Source: LMUY01 sp965198565 (GTDB taxonomy: Bacteria > Pseudomonadota > Alphaproteobacteria > Acetobacterales > Acetobacteraceae). From it: a stretch of DNA of 64,000 nt. The notes below the pieces were generated by a model. The model was not told where the DNA came from, did not search any database, and worked only from the letters and a program-made list of their open reading frames with translations. The stretch is from NCBI GenBank assembly GCA_965198565.1, contig OZ240665.1, positions 3,472,001 through 3,536,000 of the forward strand, read 5' to 3'. This document shows, piece by piece, positions 23,601-31,564 of the stretch; the stretch's first letter is position 1; each line of letters begins with the position of its first letter. Made by a program: the position numbers and the translations under genes.

Positions 23601-25163
23601 TCGACGCCGGGCGTGACCCTGATCAGCCCGCCGCCGCACCACGACATCTACTCCATCGAGGACCTGGCCCAGCTCATCTACGACCTCAAGCAGATCAACC
23701 CGGAGGCGTTCGTCTGCGTGAAGCTGGTGGCGCGCTCCGGCATCGGCACCATCGCCGCCGGCGTGGCCAAGGCGAAGGCGGACGCGATCCTGATCTCGGG
23801 CCATTCCGGCGGCACCGGGGCGGCGCCGCAAACCAGCGTGAAATACGCCGGCGCACCGTGGGAAATGGGCCTCACCGAGGCGCATCAGGTGCTGATGCTG
23901 AACCGTCTGCGCCACCGCGTCCGCCTGCGCACCGATGGCGGCATCAAGACCGGGCGCGACGTGGTGATCGCCGCCATGCTGGGCGCCGAGGAGTTCGGCA
24001 TCGGCACCGCGAGCCTGGTCGCGATGGGCTGCATCATGGTGCGCCAGTGCCATAGCAACACCTGCCCGGTCGGCGTCTGCAGCCAGGATCCGGTGCTGCG
24101 CGCCAAGTTCGACGGCACGCCGGAGAAGGTCATCAACCTGTTCTCCTTCGTGGCCGAAGAGGTGCGCAACATCCTGGCGACCCTGGGCGTGAAGCGGCTG
24201 CGCGACGTGATCGGGCGCACCGAGTATCTGCGCCAGGTCAGCCGCGGCGCCGAGTGGCTCGACGACCTCGACCTCAACCCGCTGCTGGTGCAGGCCGACC
24301 CCGGGCCGCATGCGCGCTACTGCACCGAGGGGCGCAACGAGGTTCCGGAAACGCTCGACGCGGAGATGATCGCCGACGCCGCGCCGCTGTTCGAGCGCGG
24401 CGAGAAGATGCAGTTGCAATACAACATCCGCAACACGCACCGCGCCATCGGCACCAAGCTGTCCTCGCGCATCACCCGCCAATTCGGCATGGCGTCGCTG
24501 CAGCCGGGCCACATCACGGTGCGGCTGCGCGGCTCGGCCGGGCAGTCGCTGGGCGCGTTCGCGGTGCAGGGGCTGAAGCTCGAAGTTCTGGGCGACGCCA
24601 ACGACTACGTCGGCAAGGGATTGTCGGGTGCGACCATCGTGGTGCGCCCGGCGCCGTCCTCCGCGCTGATCAGCCAGCACAACACCATCATCGGCAACAC
24701 GGTGCTGTATGGCGCCACCGCCGGGCAACTGTTCGCGGCCGGGCAGGCGGGCGAGCGCTTCGCCGTGCGCAACTCGGGGGCGGACGCGGTGATCGAGGGC
24801 TGCGGCTCCAATTGCTGCGAGTACATGACGGGCGGCCGGGTGGTGATCCTGGGCGGCGTGGGGGACAATTTCGGCGCTGGGTTCACGGGGGGCATGGCGT
24901 TCGTCTACGACCCGGCGGACCAGTTCGCCGCCCGCACCAACCCCGAGACCATCGAGTGGCAACGCGTCGCGCATCCGCACTGGGAAGGCGTGTTGCGCGG
25001 CCTGGTGGAAGCGCATGTGCACGAGACCACCAGCCGCTATGCCGCCGGATTGCTGCACAACTGGCCCGAAACGCTAGGGCAATTCTGGCAGGTGGTGCCG
25101 AAAGGGTTCGCGAAATACCTGGAGGCGCCACTGACCCTGGAGGCAGAGGAGAAGCGGGCCTAA
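20658..25163 (+). CDS. gltB: Glutamate synthase large subunit
   Basis: 1501 residues, the usual size. A short propeptide precedes the N-terminal nucleophile Cys in ADEHDACGVGLVASLDG (Cys 27), the glutaminase active site after processing. The FMN/2-oxoglutarate barrel contains ISGHSGGTGAAPQTSVKYAG, and the [3Fe-4S] cluster is formed by GCIMVRQCHSNTCPVGVCSQDP. The C-terminal GXGXG beta-helix has NDYVGKGLSGATIVVRP. It forms NADPH-GOGAT with GltD. GTG-free start ATG 20658. A conserved loop insert DSGEGGEDSSRYKP is present before the FMN domain. Confidence 0.97.
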   Translation: MDDIADWNANAALLRDTYRPADEHDACGVGLVASLDGTARRDVVQAGIDALKAVWHRGAVDADGKTGDGAGIHVEIPQNFFADYIQRGSSATPDERIAVGMVFLPKTDLAAQERCRTIVELEILNFGHTIYGWRQVPIDVRFIGEKANATRPEIEQIIVRNGNGADEATFERDLYIIRRRIEKAAIAAQVADLYVCSLSCRSIIYKGMFLAANLTDFYPDLLDERFVSRFAIYHQRYSTNTFPTWRLAQPFRMLAHNGEINTLSGNINWMKSHETRLSDPALNPYIEDVKPVIQAGSSDTAALDSAFELLVRAGRDAPMAKALLIPASVSVDATMKQSHKDMFLYCSAIMEPWDGPAALAATDGRWVLAGLDRNGLRPLRYTLTHTGLLVVGSESGMVKFDERDIRAKGRVGPGQSIAVDLQSGEFLGDEEVKDMLATRHDYAAWVRRITSIDKIIKTDCPEPSLLEGEALRRRQLAMGMTLEELELILHPMVEDAAEAVGSMGDDTPIAVLSEKYRGLHHYFRQAFSQVTNPPIDSLRETRVMSLKTRLGNLGNVLEAAEQLDLLQLESPVLSNAEFAAMQGYMGRNACVIDCTVPVVDGALDLRGGIERIRREAEEGVRAGCTHIIATDENAGPERAGMPMILATAALHTHLVRSSLRTFTSLNVRSAECVDVHCFAVLIGVGATTINAYLAQESILDRQRRGLFGSMMPGDAVRRYKKAVDKGLLKVMSKMGISVISSYRGGYNFEAIGLSRALVAEFFPGMQSRISGIGVPGIARNVLALHKNAWDRDALALPVGGLYKFRRRGETHAFEGSLIHTLQTAVANDSFQTYMRYSEAVRRQPPVALRDLLDFTEGHTAIPVDEVESITEIRKHLLAPGISLGALSPEAHETLAIAMNRIGARSDSGEGGEDSSRYKPRKNGDNANSAIKQISSGRFGVTAEYLNACSEIEIKVAQGAKPGEGGQLPGFKVTELIAKLRHSTPGVTLISPPPHHDIYSIEDLAQLIYDLKQINPEAFVCVKLVARSGIGTIAAGVAKAKADAILISGHSGGTGAAPQTSVKYAGAPWEMGLTEAHQVLMLNRLRHRVRLRTDGGIKTGRDVVIAAMLGAEEFGIGTASLVAMGCIMVRQCHSNTCPVGVCSQDPVLRAKFDGTPEKVINLFSFVAEEVRNILATLGVKRLRDVIGRTEYLRQVSRGAEWLDDLDLNPLLVQADPGPHARYCTEGRNEVPETLDAEMIADAAPLFERGEKMQLQYNIRNTHRAIGTKLSSRITRQFGMASLQPGHITVRLRGSAGQSLGAFAVQGLKLEVLGDANDYVGKGLSGATIVVRPAPSSALISQHNTIIGNTVLYGATAGQLFAAGQAGERFAVRNSGADAVIEGCGSNCCEYMTGGRVVILGGVGDNFGAGFTGGMAFVYDPADQFAARTNPETIEWQRVAHPHWEGVLRGLVEAHVHETTSRYAAGLLHNWPETLGQFWQVVPKGFAKYLEAPLTLEAEEKRA

Positions 25164-25182
25164 CACTCGCCCGCCCAGCACC

Positions 25183-25293
25183 AAGAAGCCCTCTCCCTCT
25201 GGGAGAGGGTTGGGTGAGGGTGAGGGGCCACGCACAATCGTCCGGACCGTCGGCCCCCTTACGCCGACCCTCTCTCAGCGGGAGAGGGAGAAG
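25183..25293. repeat. Facing pair of palindromic repeats after gltB
   Basis: Forward copy AGAAGCCCTCTCCCTCTGGG from 25184, ending in a doubled GGGTGAGGGTGAGGGG; reverse copy CCGACCCTCTCTCAGCGGGA near 25265-25284. Same arrangement as between gltD and gltB. A probable transcription stop for gltB. Confidence 0.8.
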
Positions 25294-25348
25294 ATAGCTG
25301 CTCGCCTGATTTGGCGCGGCACGGCGCGGGTGCCATAACCGCCGAGTC

Positions 25349-26017
25349 ATGCGCCTGCTCTACCACCTGCCGCTCTCGCCCTACGCCCGCAAGGTCCGCC
25401 TGGCTTTGGCCGAAAAGCGCCTGGCGTTCGAGCTGCGGCTGGAAAAGCCATGGGACCGCCGACCGGCCTATCTCGAGCTCAACCCCTCCGGCTCGATCCC
25501 CACCCTGGTGGAGGAAAACGGGCTTGCGGTGCCCGACTCCTGGGTGATCTGCGAGTATCTCGACGAGGCCTACCCGGACACCCCCCTGCTCGGCCACACC
25601 CTCGCCGAGCGGGTGGAGATCCGCCGCCTGGTGGCCTGGCTGGACGGCAAGTTCGCCCAGGAAGTGACCCGGCATCTCTATGGCGAGAAGGTCATCAAGC
25701 GGCTCTCCGGCGGCGGCCACCCGGACGCGGCGTCGCTGCGCGTGGGCTTCCTGAACCTCAAGAACCACCTGGCCTATATCGGCTGGCTGGCCGAGACGCG
25801 GAAATGGCTCGGCGGCAACGCGCTCTCGCTCGCGGACCTCGCGGCCGCCGGGCATCTCTGCACGCTGGATTTCCTGGGCGACGTGGACTGGAACGCCGTG
25901 CCCGCCGCGCGCGACTGGTATGCGCGGATGAAGTCCCGCCCGTCGTTCCGCCCCCTGCTGGCGGACCGCATGCTGGGCATGAGCCCACCACCGCACTACG
26001 CAGATCTGGACTTCTAA
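25349..26017 (+). CDS. fzlA: FzlA-like glutathione S-transferase family protein
   Basis: 222 residues. Thioredoxin-like N domain MRLLYHLPLSPYARKVRLAL, LELNPSGSIPTLVEENG (cis-Pro loop) and DSWVICEYLDEAYPDTPLL, then an all-helical GST C domain. The N terminus and the C-terminal tail PPPHYADLDF match the FzlA group, the FtsZ-binding GST homologue needed for alphaproteobacterial cell division. Family members lack glutathione activity. Other GSTs cannot be excluded from the sequence alone. It is flanked by repeats and appears monocistronic. Confidence 0.72.
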   Translation: MRLLYHLPLSPYARKVRLALAEKRLAFELRLEKPWDRRPAYLELNPSGSIPTLVEENGLAVPDSWVICEYLDEAYPDTPLLGHTLAERVEIRRLVAWLDGKFAQEVTRHLYGEKVIKRLSGGGHPDAASLRVGFLNLKNHLAYIGWLAETRKWLGGNALSLADLAAAGHLCTLDFLGDVDWNAVPAARDWYARMKSRPSFRPLLADRMLGMSPPPHYADLDF

Positions 26018-26100
26018 CTCTCCCTATCCCTCTGGAAAGGGTCGGCTTCAGCCCACCAAAGCGTCGAGATCAACGCGCGCTGGTATGAGCTGGTCACGGT

Positions 26101-26274
26101 CTAGGTAAAGAACTTCGCGAGCGCGAACCCCGCAGCCAGCAAAGCCCCACCTGCCGTCATGCCAGAAATCATGAGCGTGTACGGAGCAAGCCTTATCTCT
26201 TGGCGCTTACGGTCGTGGTTGGCGAGCATCTGGTCTATGTGGGCTAGCTTCTCTTGCAGGTCCACGTCTGTCAT
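26101..26274 (-). CDS. Small single-helix membrane protein
   Basis: 57 residues from ATG 26274 (GGAG 8 bases upstream; a GTG at 26283 is less well placed). Residues 1-30 are charged and helical (DVDLQEKLAHIDQMLANHDRKRQEIR), and residues 33-57 form one membrane helix (APYTLMISGMTAGGALLAAG, then FALAKFF). The pattern is that of small coiled-coil-plus-anchor proteins of unknown function. GC content is lower than in neighbours. I do not recognise a family. Confidence 0.6.
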   Translation of the reverse strand: MTDVDLQEKLAHIDQMLANHDRKRQEIRLAPYTLMISGMTAGGALLAAGFALAKFFT

Positions 26275-26346
26275 GACCGTCACTCCGAGGTTCTGCGCTG
26301 GCTATCGAGCGGATGCCATCGTGGCAATCATGCACTCAGAGGCCGA

Positions 26347-26751
26347 CTAACTCTCCAGCATCCGCTTCACCGCGGCGCACATGTCGGACGGGGAATAGGG
26401 CTTGGCCAAATACATGTTGCGCGTGCCCGCCACTTGGCCGTCCGCCGTGTCGGGCGCGCCGGTCATGAAGATCACCGGGAGATCCGGACGCAGCTCGCGG
26501 GCGCGGCGGGCCACGGCGTGACCATCCATCCCGCCCGGCATCTGGATGTCGGTCAACAGCAGCGAAATCGCCGGGTCGCCCGCGACCAGCGCCAACGCGT
26601 CGGACCCGTTCTCCGACTCGAGCACATCGTAGCCCTCATCCATCAACACCTCCAGCAAGGTCAGCCGGATGAGGAATTCGTCCTCGACGATCAGAACCTT
26701 GGGACGGAGCGACGGCACCGTCTCGGCAGGGGAAACTATGTGTCCAGACAT
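26347..26751 (-). CDS. Single-domain response regulator (CheY-like)
   Basis: 134 residues, receiver domain only. Acidic pocket VLIVEDEFLIR, phospho-acceptor Asp in LLLTDIQMPGGMDG (about residue 68), switch Thr in VIFMTGAP, and conserved Lys in LAKPYS. No output domain. Similar stand-alone receivers take part in phosphorelays or act on histidine kinases; no kinase gene is adjacent. The protein starts at 26751 with 20 extra residues before the fold. Confidence 0.88.
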   Translation of the reverse strand: MSGHIVSPAETVPSLRPKVLIVEDEFLIRLTLLEVLMDEGYDVLESENGSDALALVAGDPAISLLLTDIQMPGGMDGHAVARRARELRPDLPVIFMTGAPDTADGQVAGTRNMYLAKPYSPSDMCAAVKRMLES

Positions 26752-26845
26752 CGGCCCCCTAACGCCTCCTGCCCGCGTCCGTTGCGCATCCGGAGTATGG
26801 CTCGCCCATCATGCACAAGGCTGACCGCCAGTAAATCACTGGTTT

Positions 26846-26869
26846 GTGACGAAACGCGAAGCTCGTCAC
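26846..26869 (-). terminator. Hairpin downstream of kup
   Basis: GTGACGA and TCGTCAC pair around a 10-base loop, 17 bases beyond the kup stop codon. No T run, so only moderately convincing. Confidence 0.4.
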
Positions 26870-26886
26870 GCCTGGGGTGCGCCGGG

Positions 26887-28809
26887 TCAGATTTCCACGA
26901 TGCGGCCGATCTCGACCACGCCGCTGCGGGGCAGGCGAACGAAGCTGCCGACGCTCGGCACGTTGCGCAGCATGAAGGCGTAAAGCCGCTCCTGCCAAAC
27001 CGGCAGCGCCGGGCCGGCAGCGCGATGCGTGACCGACTCATGCCCGACATAGTACGTCACGTCCTCCATCGGCTGCGTGCAGCCATGGGCCCGCCCCGCC
27101 TCCAGCAGCGAGGGGATGTCGGGCCGTTCCATGAAGCCGTAATGCGCCACCAGCCGCCAGAAATCCGGCGCCAGCTCCGTCAGCTCGACCCGGTGCGCCG
27201 CATCCACATAGGGCACGGCGCGGGTCAGGCAGGTCACCGCGATCACGTGCTGGTGCAGCGCCCGGTTGTGCTTGACATGCCAGACCATCACCGGCGGCGT
27301 GTCCTTGGTCGTCCGCGTCAGGAACACCGCCGTGCCCGGCACCCGCGGCACGCCACGCGCGGTGATCTGCTGCAGGAACTGCTCGATCGGGATCAGCCGC
27401 TCCTGCAGGGCCGCCGCAACGGCCACGTTGCCCCGGTGCCACACATCCATCACGCCCCAGACCAGCGCCGCCAGCAGCAGCGGCACCCAACCGCCCTCCA
27501 AAATCTTCAGGCTGTTGGACGCGACGAAGCACACATCCACCACGAAGAAGAACCCGGCCACCGCCCCCGCCAGCGGCAGGCTCCACTTCCAGATTTCCCG
27601 CATGGCGATGAACAGCAGCAGCGTCGTCAGCATCATGGTGAGCGACACCGCGATACCGTAGGCCGCCGCCAAGTTGTCGGACTTGCGGAACGCCAGCGCC
27701 AGCCCGACGGTGACGATCATCAGCAGCCAATTCACCACGCCGACATAGATCTGGCCGTAGCCGTGGCGCGACGTCTGGGTGATGCGCAGCCGGGGGAACC
27801 AGCCGAGCTGGATGGCCTGCCGGGTCATCGAGAACGCCCCGGTGATGATGGCCTGGCTGGCGATGATGGTGGCCACGGTCGCCAGCAGGATCAGCGGGAT
27901 CAGCAGCGGCGGCGGGCAGAGCTGGTAGAAGATATTGTCCGCGATCGGGCCGCCGGCGAGCAGCAGCCCGGTCTGCCCGGCGTAGTTCAGCACCAGCGCC
28001 GGGAACACCAGGCCGAACCACGCCACCCGGATCGGCTTGGCGCCGACATGGCCCATATCGGCGTACAGCGCCTCCGCCCCGGTGACGCAGAGGAACACGC
28101 CCCCCAGCAGCAGGAAGCCGGTGCTCCCGCCCGACAGCAGCGCGTGGATGGCGTAGCGCGGGTCGAGCCCGGCGAGCACGGCCGGATGCAGCGCGATGCC
28201 GTAGATCCCGAGCGCGGCGATGACGATGAACCACAGCGTCATCACCGGGCCGAACAGCGAGCCGATGCGGGCGGTGCCGAGCGGCTGGATGGCGAACAGC
28301 ACCAGCAGCACCACCACCGTCATCGGCAGCACGTATTGCGTGATGCTGGGGGCGGCGAGCTCCAAGCCCTCGAGCGCGGAGAGCACCGAAATGGCCGGCG
28401 TGATCGCGCCGTCGCCATAGATCAGCGCCGCGCCGAACAGCCCCACCGCCACGATCAACGGCCGCTTGGCGTGTTTGACGCCCAGCAGCGACATCAGCGC
28501 CAGGATGCCGCCCTCGCCGTCGTTGTCGACCCGCATGACGCAGACGACGTATTTCAGGCAGGTGACGATGATGAGCGTCCAGACCAGCAGCGAGAGCAGG
28601 CCGAGCGCCAAGCGCGGGTCCGGATGGCCGCCGGCGAGCGACACCACGGTTTTCAGCGTGTAGAGCGGGCTGGTGCCGATGTCGCCGAACACGATGCCGA
28701 GCGCGGTGAGCGCCAGCGCGGCGGAGAAGCCCCCCGTGCCCGGGCGGGCCGCCTCGGGAGCCGGCGGCACACGCGTCGCGATGTCTGCCGCTGGCTGGCT
28801 GGTGTCCAT
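26887..28809 (-). CDS. kup: Kup low-affinity potassium uptake protein
   Basis: 640 residues. Kup signature ALGIVFGDIGTSPLYTLKTV at helix 1, VDNDGEGGILALMSLL, GDGAITPAISVLSALEGLEL, then about 12 membrane helices and a roughly 170-residue cytosolic C domain. It is a K+/H+ symporter in the inner membrane. ATG 28809 (MDTSQPAAD) has AAGAGG upstream; the 15 residues upstream in frame are not family-like. Length matches Kup (620-660). Confidence 0.95.
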   Translation of the reverse strand: MDTSQPAADIATRVPPAPEAARPGTGGFSAALALTALGIVFGDIGTSPLYTLKTVVSLAGGHPDPRLALGLLSLLVWTLIIVTCLKYVVCVMRVDNDGEGGILALMSLLGVKHAKRPLIVAVGLFGAALIYGDGAITPAISVLSALEGLELAAPSITQYVLPMTVVVLLVLFAIQPLGTARIGSLFGPVMTLWFIVIAALGIYGIALHPAVLAGLDPRYAIHALLSGGSTGFLLLGGVFLCVTGAEALYADMGHVGAKPIRVAWFGLVFPALVLNYAGQTGLLLAGGPIADNIFYQLCPPPLLIPLILLATVATIIASQAIITGAFSMTRQAIQLGWFPRLRITQTSRHGYGQIYVGVVNWLLMIVTVGLALAFRKSDNLAAAYGIAVSLTMMLTTLLLFIAMREIWKWSLPLAGAVAGFFFVVDVCFVASNSLKILEGGWVPLLLAALVWGVMDVWHRGNVAVAAALQERLIPIEQFLQQITARGVPRVPGTAVFLTRTTKDTPPVMVWHVKHNRALHQHVIAVTCLTRAVPYVDAAHRVELTELAPDFWRLVAHYGFMERPDIPSLLEAGRAHGCTQPMEDVTYYVGHESVTHRAAGPALPVWQERLYAFMLRNVPSVGSFVRLPRSGVVEIGRIVEI

Positions 28810-28981
28810 GGTAGCCTCTTGCTGGGGAGTCGGTGGCGTTCCACCCCTAGCCACCGGTCCGCTCCGAACGCAAGGCGAACGTTGGTGTCACGCCCGGCGT
28901 TTGCGTGGCTCCGCCCTGCCGACGCGGCCCGCGGCCACGGTTCACCCGTGACACGCCCCCGTTCCACCCTATTTGCCGTGC

Positions 28982-29344
28982 ATGTCCACATTGACAGTCT
29001 GGTTCGACGGCGGTTGCCCGCTCTGCCGCCGCGAAATCGCTTTCATGCGCCGGCTGGACCGCCGCGGCGCGATCGACTTCGTGGACGTGGCGGCTCCCCA
29101 TGCGGCCCCGTCTTGCCCGGTGGATCGCGCCGCCTTGCTCGCCCGCTTCCATGCCCGCGAGGGAGGCCAGGTGGTGTCGGGTGCGGCGGCATTTGCGGCG
29201 ATGTGGCGCGCCGTCCCGCTGTTGCGGCCGCTCGGCGTGGCTGCGCGCAACCCGCGCGTGCTGGCGCTGCTCGAGCGGCTCTACCGGCGTTTCCTGCGCG
29301 TGCGTCCCCGGTTGCAGCGCTTGGCCCGGCAGATGGAGCGCTGA
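28982..29344 (+). CDS. DCC-family thiol-disulfide oxidoreductase (DUF393)
   Basis: 120 residues. The N terminus TVWFDGGCPLCRREIAFMRR carries the DxxCxxC (DGGCPLC) signature of the DCC family, followed by GAIDFVDV. A thioredoxin-like redox or metal function is presumed; no substrate is known. ATG 28982 is the natural start. Its TGA overlaps the ATG of the photolyase-like gene (TGATG), so the two are co-translated. DUF393 genes often sit next to photolyases, which supports a shared role. Confidence 0.82.
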   Translation: MSTLTVWFDGGCPLCRREIAFMRRLDRRGAIDFVDVAAPHAAPSCPVDRAALLARFHAREGGQVVSGAAAFAAMWRAVPLLRPLGVAARNPRVLALLERLYRRFLRVRPRLQRLARQMER

Positions 29345-30537
29345 TGTCCAAGCTCCCCGCCAGCCGCGCCGAGGCCTTGCGGCTGCTGGCAGCGTTTCTG
29401 CCCCGCGCCGGCCGCGACTACGCCGCCACCCGCAACGCCGACCCGGGCCCCGACGAGCGCACCAACGTTTCCAACCTGTCTCCCTACCTGCGCTACCGGA
29501 TGATCACGGAGCGGCAAGTGATCGAGGCGGTGCGCGAGCGGCATAGCGCCTCTGCCGCCGCCAAGTTCGTGGCGGAAGTGGGCTGGCGCACCTACTGGAA
29601 GGGGTGGCTGGAACTGCGGCCGGAGGCATGGTCGCGCTTCCTGGCCGAGTGCCACGCCGCCCGCACCGGCCCGGCGTCGCTGCTCCGCGCCGTGCAGCAA
29701 GCCGAGGCTGGGGCGACCGGCATCGAAGGGTTCGACGACTGGGCGCGCGAGCTCACGACGATGGGCTACCTGCACAACCACGCCCGGATGTGGTTCGCCT
29801 CCATCTGGGTGTTCACCCTGCGCCTGCCCTGGACGCTGGGCGCGGACTTCTTCCTGCGCCACCTGATCGATGCCGACCCGGCGTCCAACACGCTGTCGTG
29901 GCGGTGGGTGGCGGGGCTGCAAACGCCCGGCAAGACCTACTTGGCGACCGCTGACAACATCGCCCGCTACACTGGCGGCCGCTTCCGTCCAAGCGGCTTG
30001 GCCACCCGGGCCGAGGCGCTCAGCGAGCCCAAGCTGCCCGGCCCGCGCCCGCTGCCGCCCGCGCCCCCGCCGGACCTGTCGCAGCCGGCTTTGCTGCTGC
30101 TGCATGCGGAGGACCTGTCGCCGGAAACCCTGCTGCCGCCCACCGCCGCCATCCGCAGCGCTGTGCTGCTGCCCGCGGCGGCGGATTGGCCTTGGGGCGA
30201 CAAGGCCGGCGCGTTTGTGGCGGACGCGCTGGCCGACTGCGCCGCCCGCACCGCGCGGCATTTCGGTTGCCACACGCGCTTGACCGAGCCCGCCGCGGTT
30301 GCCGCCGCCGCGCGCGAGGCGGGAGTGAGCCTGGTCCTCACGCCCTACGCCCCGGTGGGCCCGGTGGCGGACGCGCTGGGCCGCCTGGGAACCGAGCTGG
30401 CCGGTGAAGGGATTGCGCTGCAAGCGGTCAGGCGGCGCTGGGACCAGCACCTTTGGCCCCGGGCCACCAAGGGCTACTTCGCCTTCAAGGATTGGCTGAT
30501 CCAGGAGAGCGGCGGAGACGTGGCGACCCGGTCTTAG
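29344..30537 (+). CDS. Photolyase/cryptochrome-like protein with permuted domains
   Basis: 397 residues. The FAD-binding domain is at the N terminus: RTNVSNLSPYLRYRMITERQ at 39-58, FVAEVGWRTYWKGWLEL at 77-93, TGIEGFDDWARELTTMGYLH around 121-140, then NHARMWFASIWVF and SNTLSWRWVAG. The alpha/beta domain that normally comes first is instead at the C terminus: ALLLLHAEDLSPETL, AVLLPAAADWPWGDK, AREAGVSLVLTPYAPVGPV, and ending in TKGYFAFKDWLIQE. It should bind FAD and may repair UV lesions or sense light. Co-translated with the DUF393 gene. Confidence 0.85.
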   Translation: MSKLPASRAEALRLLAAFLPRAGRDYAATRNADPGPDERTNVSNLSPYLRYRMITERQVIEAVRERHSASAAAKFVAEVGWRTYWKGWLELRPEAWSRFLAECHAARTGPASLLRAVQQAEAGATGIEGFDDWARELTTMGYLHNHARMWFASIWVFTLRLPWTLGADFFLRHLIDADPASNTLSWRWVAGLQTPGKTYLATADNIARYTGGRFRPSGLATRAEALSEPKLPGPRPLPPAPPPDLSQPALLLLHAEDLSPETLLPPTAAIRSAVLLPAAADWPWGDKAGAFVADALADCAARTARHFGCHTRLTEPAAVAAAAREAGVSLVLTPYAPVGPVADALGRLGTELAGEGIALQAVRRRWDQHLWPRATKGYFAFKDWLIQESGGDVATRS

Positions 30538-30890
30538 ATCGGCTCCGGGCGCACCTGGTCGCACCCCCGGGACGATGCCGTTCGATAGGTTTGGGTGATT
30601 GATGCGTGTAGGGGCTTGCACTTAGCCGCGTGGTGGCTCGCACTCACCTGCCTGAACCGGCGCACGCTTGTTTCAACGTGTCCAAACCGCCATGCTTAGA
30701 CGAGTTACCATCCTGTATGTCCGGGTTTGGTGGTTAGCGGACGGTCTGCTTTGGAGAGGGCTTCTGGAAAAGCTCACTGTGGACGTTCCAGCGGAACACC
30801 GCGGCGCGTCGCTTTACCCCAACTACTCGGGGTTAGTTCAGGATACGTGTTTATGCCGTGCTCCGCATAAGACGTATCCTCCACCTATCC
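30538..30890. other. Gene-free stretch with a long inverted repeat
   Basis: No convincing gene in 353 bases; an 81-codon TTG frame at 30668 lacks an SD and any similarity. Composition falls from GC-rich to mixed. The main structure is AGGATACGT (30840-30848) against ACGTATCCT (30872-30880), with inner TTATGC/GCATAA arms: 15 paired bases per side. It ends 10 bases from the stop codon of the minus-strand gene at 30891, so it is a likely terminator for that gene. A smaller ACCCC/GGGGT hairpin lies at 30816-30833. Confidence 0.6.
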
Positions 30891-31499
30891 CTAGAAGCCG
30901 AAATATGACCTGAGTAGCGGCGCAGCGGTTTTCCAGGCTGTCGCCACGGCTGCGACGGCACTCGACCCCTGCGTGATTGCAGCAAACGCCGCCTTGATCG
31001 TTCCCCGCCGGCGATCCTTGGCGGCGGCGACCGCCTGTTCGCTCAGGTAGGCCACCTGATCGAGCAGGTCGTTTTTCTCGGGCGCGGGGATCGCCGTCGT
31101 GTTGGCGATCACCTCGGCCAGCGCCTTCAGCGCCACGCTGATTTGGTCATTCCCGGCTTCCTTAAGATAGGTAATGCTCACGTCGATCTTCTCGACATTG
31201 CCCGTGTTGATGGAGCCGACGACGCTGTTATCGACCTTAATATTGTTCAGAATAACCGGTCCTCTCGGTATGTCGGGGACTTCCATCCGGGGCGTGAAGT
31301 TTCGGAGCCCCGTCGCGAAATCCAACTCTGCCGCCGCATGGTTCAGTCCGATGGCCGCGATACGAAGGCCGAGAGTCTGCGCGACCTGTAGCTGATAGTA
31401 GCAACCAACGCACAGCGGAAGATTAACGCCAATCGCAACGGCCGGCCGACCGCACTGACTGCACATTGGGCGCGCCTTGGCGGTCTCGGCTTCGGCCAT
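30891..31499 (-). CDS. CxxC-finger protein with hydrophobic C-terminal helix, unknown
   Basis: 202 residues from ATG 31499; in-frame starts at 31523 and 31589 are possible. Four Cys in MCSQCGRP...LCVGCY (about residues 12-33) look like a small zinc ribbon. The middle has a beta stretch, VILNNIKVDNSVVGSINTGN, then a helical part (LKALAEVIANTTAIPAPEKN, LLDQVAYLSEQAVAAAKDRR). The end, TQGSSAVAAVATAWKTAAPLLRSYFGF, is an amphipathic or membrane-seeking helix. I do not recognise a named family. GC is clearly lower than in the neighbours. Partner of the gene at 31565. Confidence 0.65.
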   Translation of the reverse strand: MAEAETAKARPMCSQCGRPAVAIGVNLPLCVGCYYQLQVAQTLGLRIAAIGLNHAAAELDFATGLRNFTPRMEVPDIPRGPVILNNIKVDNSVVGSINTGNVEKIDVSITYLKEAGNDQISVALKALAEVIANTTAIPAPEKNDLLDQVAYLSEQAVAAAKDRRRGTIKAAFAAITQGSSAVAAVATAWKTAAPLLRSYFGF

Positions 31500-31564
31500 C
31501 GCCCTCTTACCTATGCCCCCCATCCCTGCGTTCGATGTGTCGCGTAACGGCCCCGAAGAGTCGT

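Noticed and set aside
20604..25058. 1484-codon open frame on the strand opposite gltB
   Set aside because: It is a GC-bias shadow: the sequence is rich in Ala, His, Arg, Gly and Val without any domain, while the plus strand encodes an unmistakable GltB.
26254..30537. 1427-codon plus-strand open frame running across kup into the photolyase
   Set aside because: Only the last 397 codons are real. The rest is antisense to kup and the response regulator.
30668..30913. 81-codon TTG frame in the gap after the photolyase gene
   Set aside because: No SD, no similarity, overlaps the inverted repeat and the end of the next gene.
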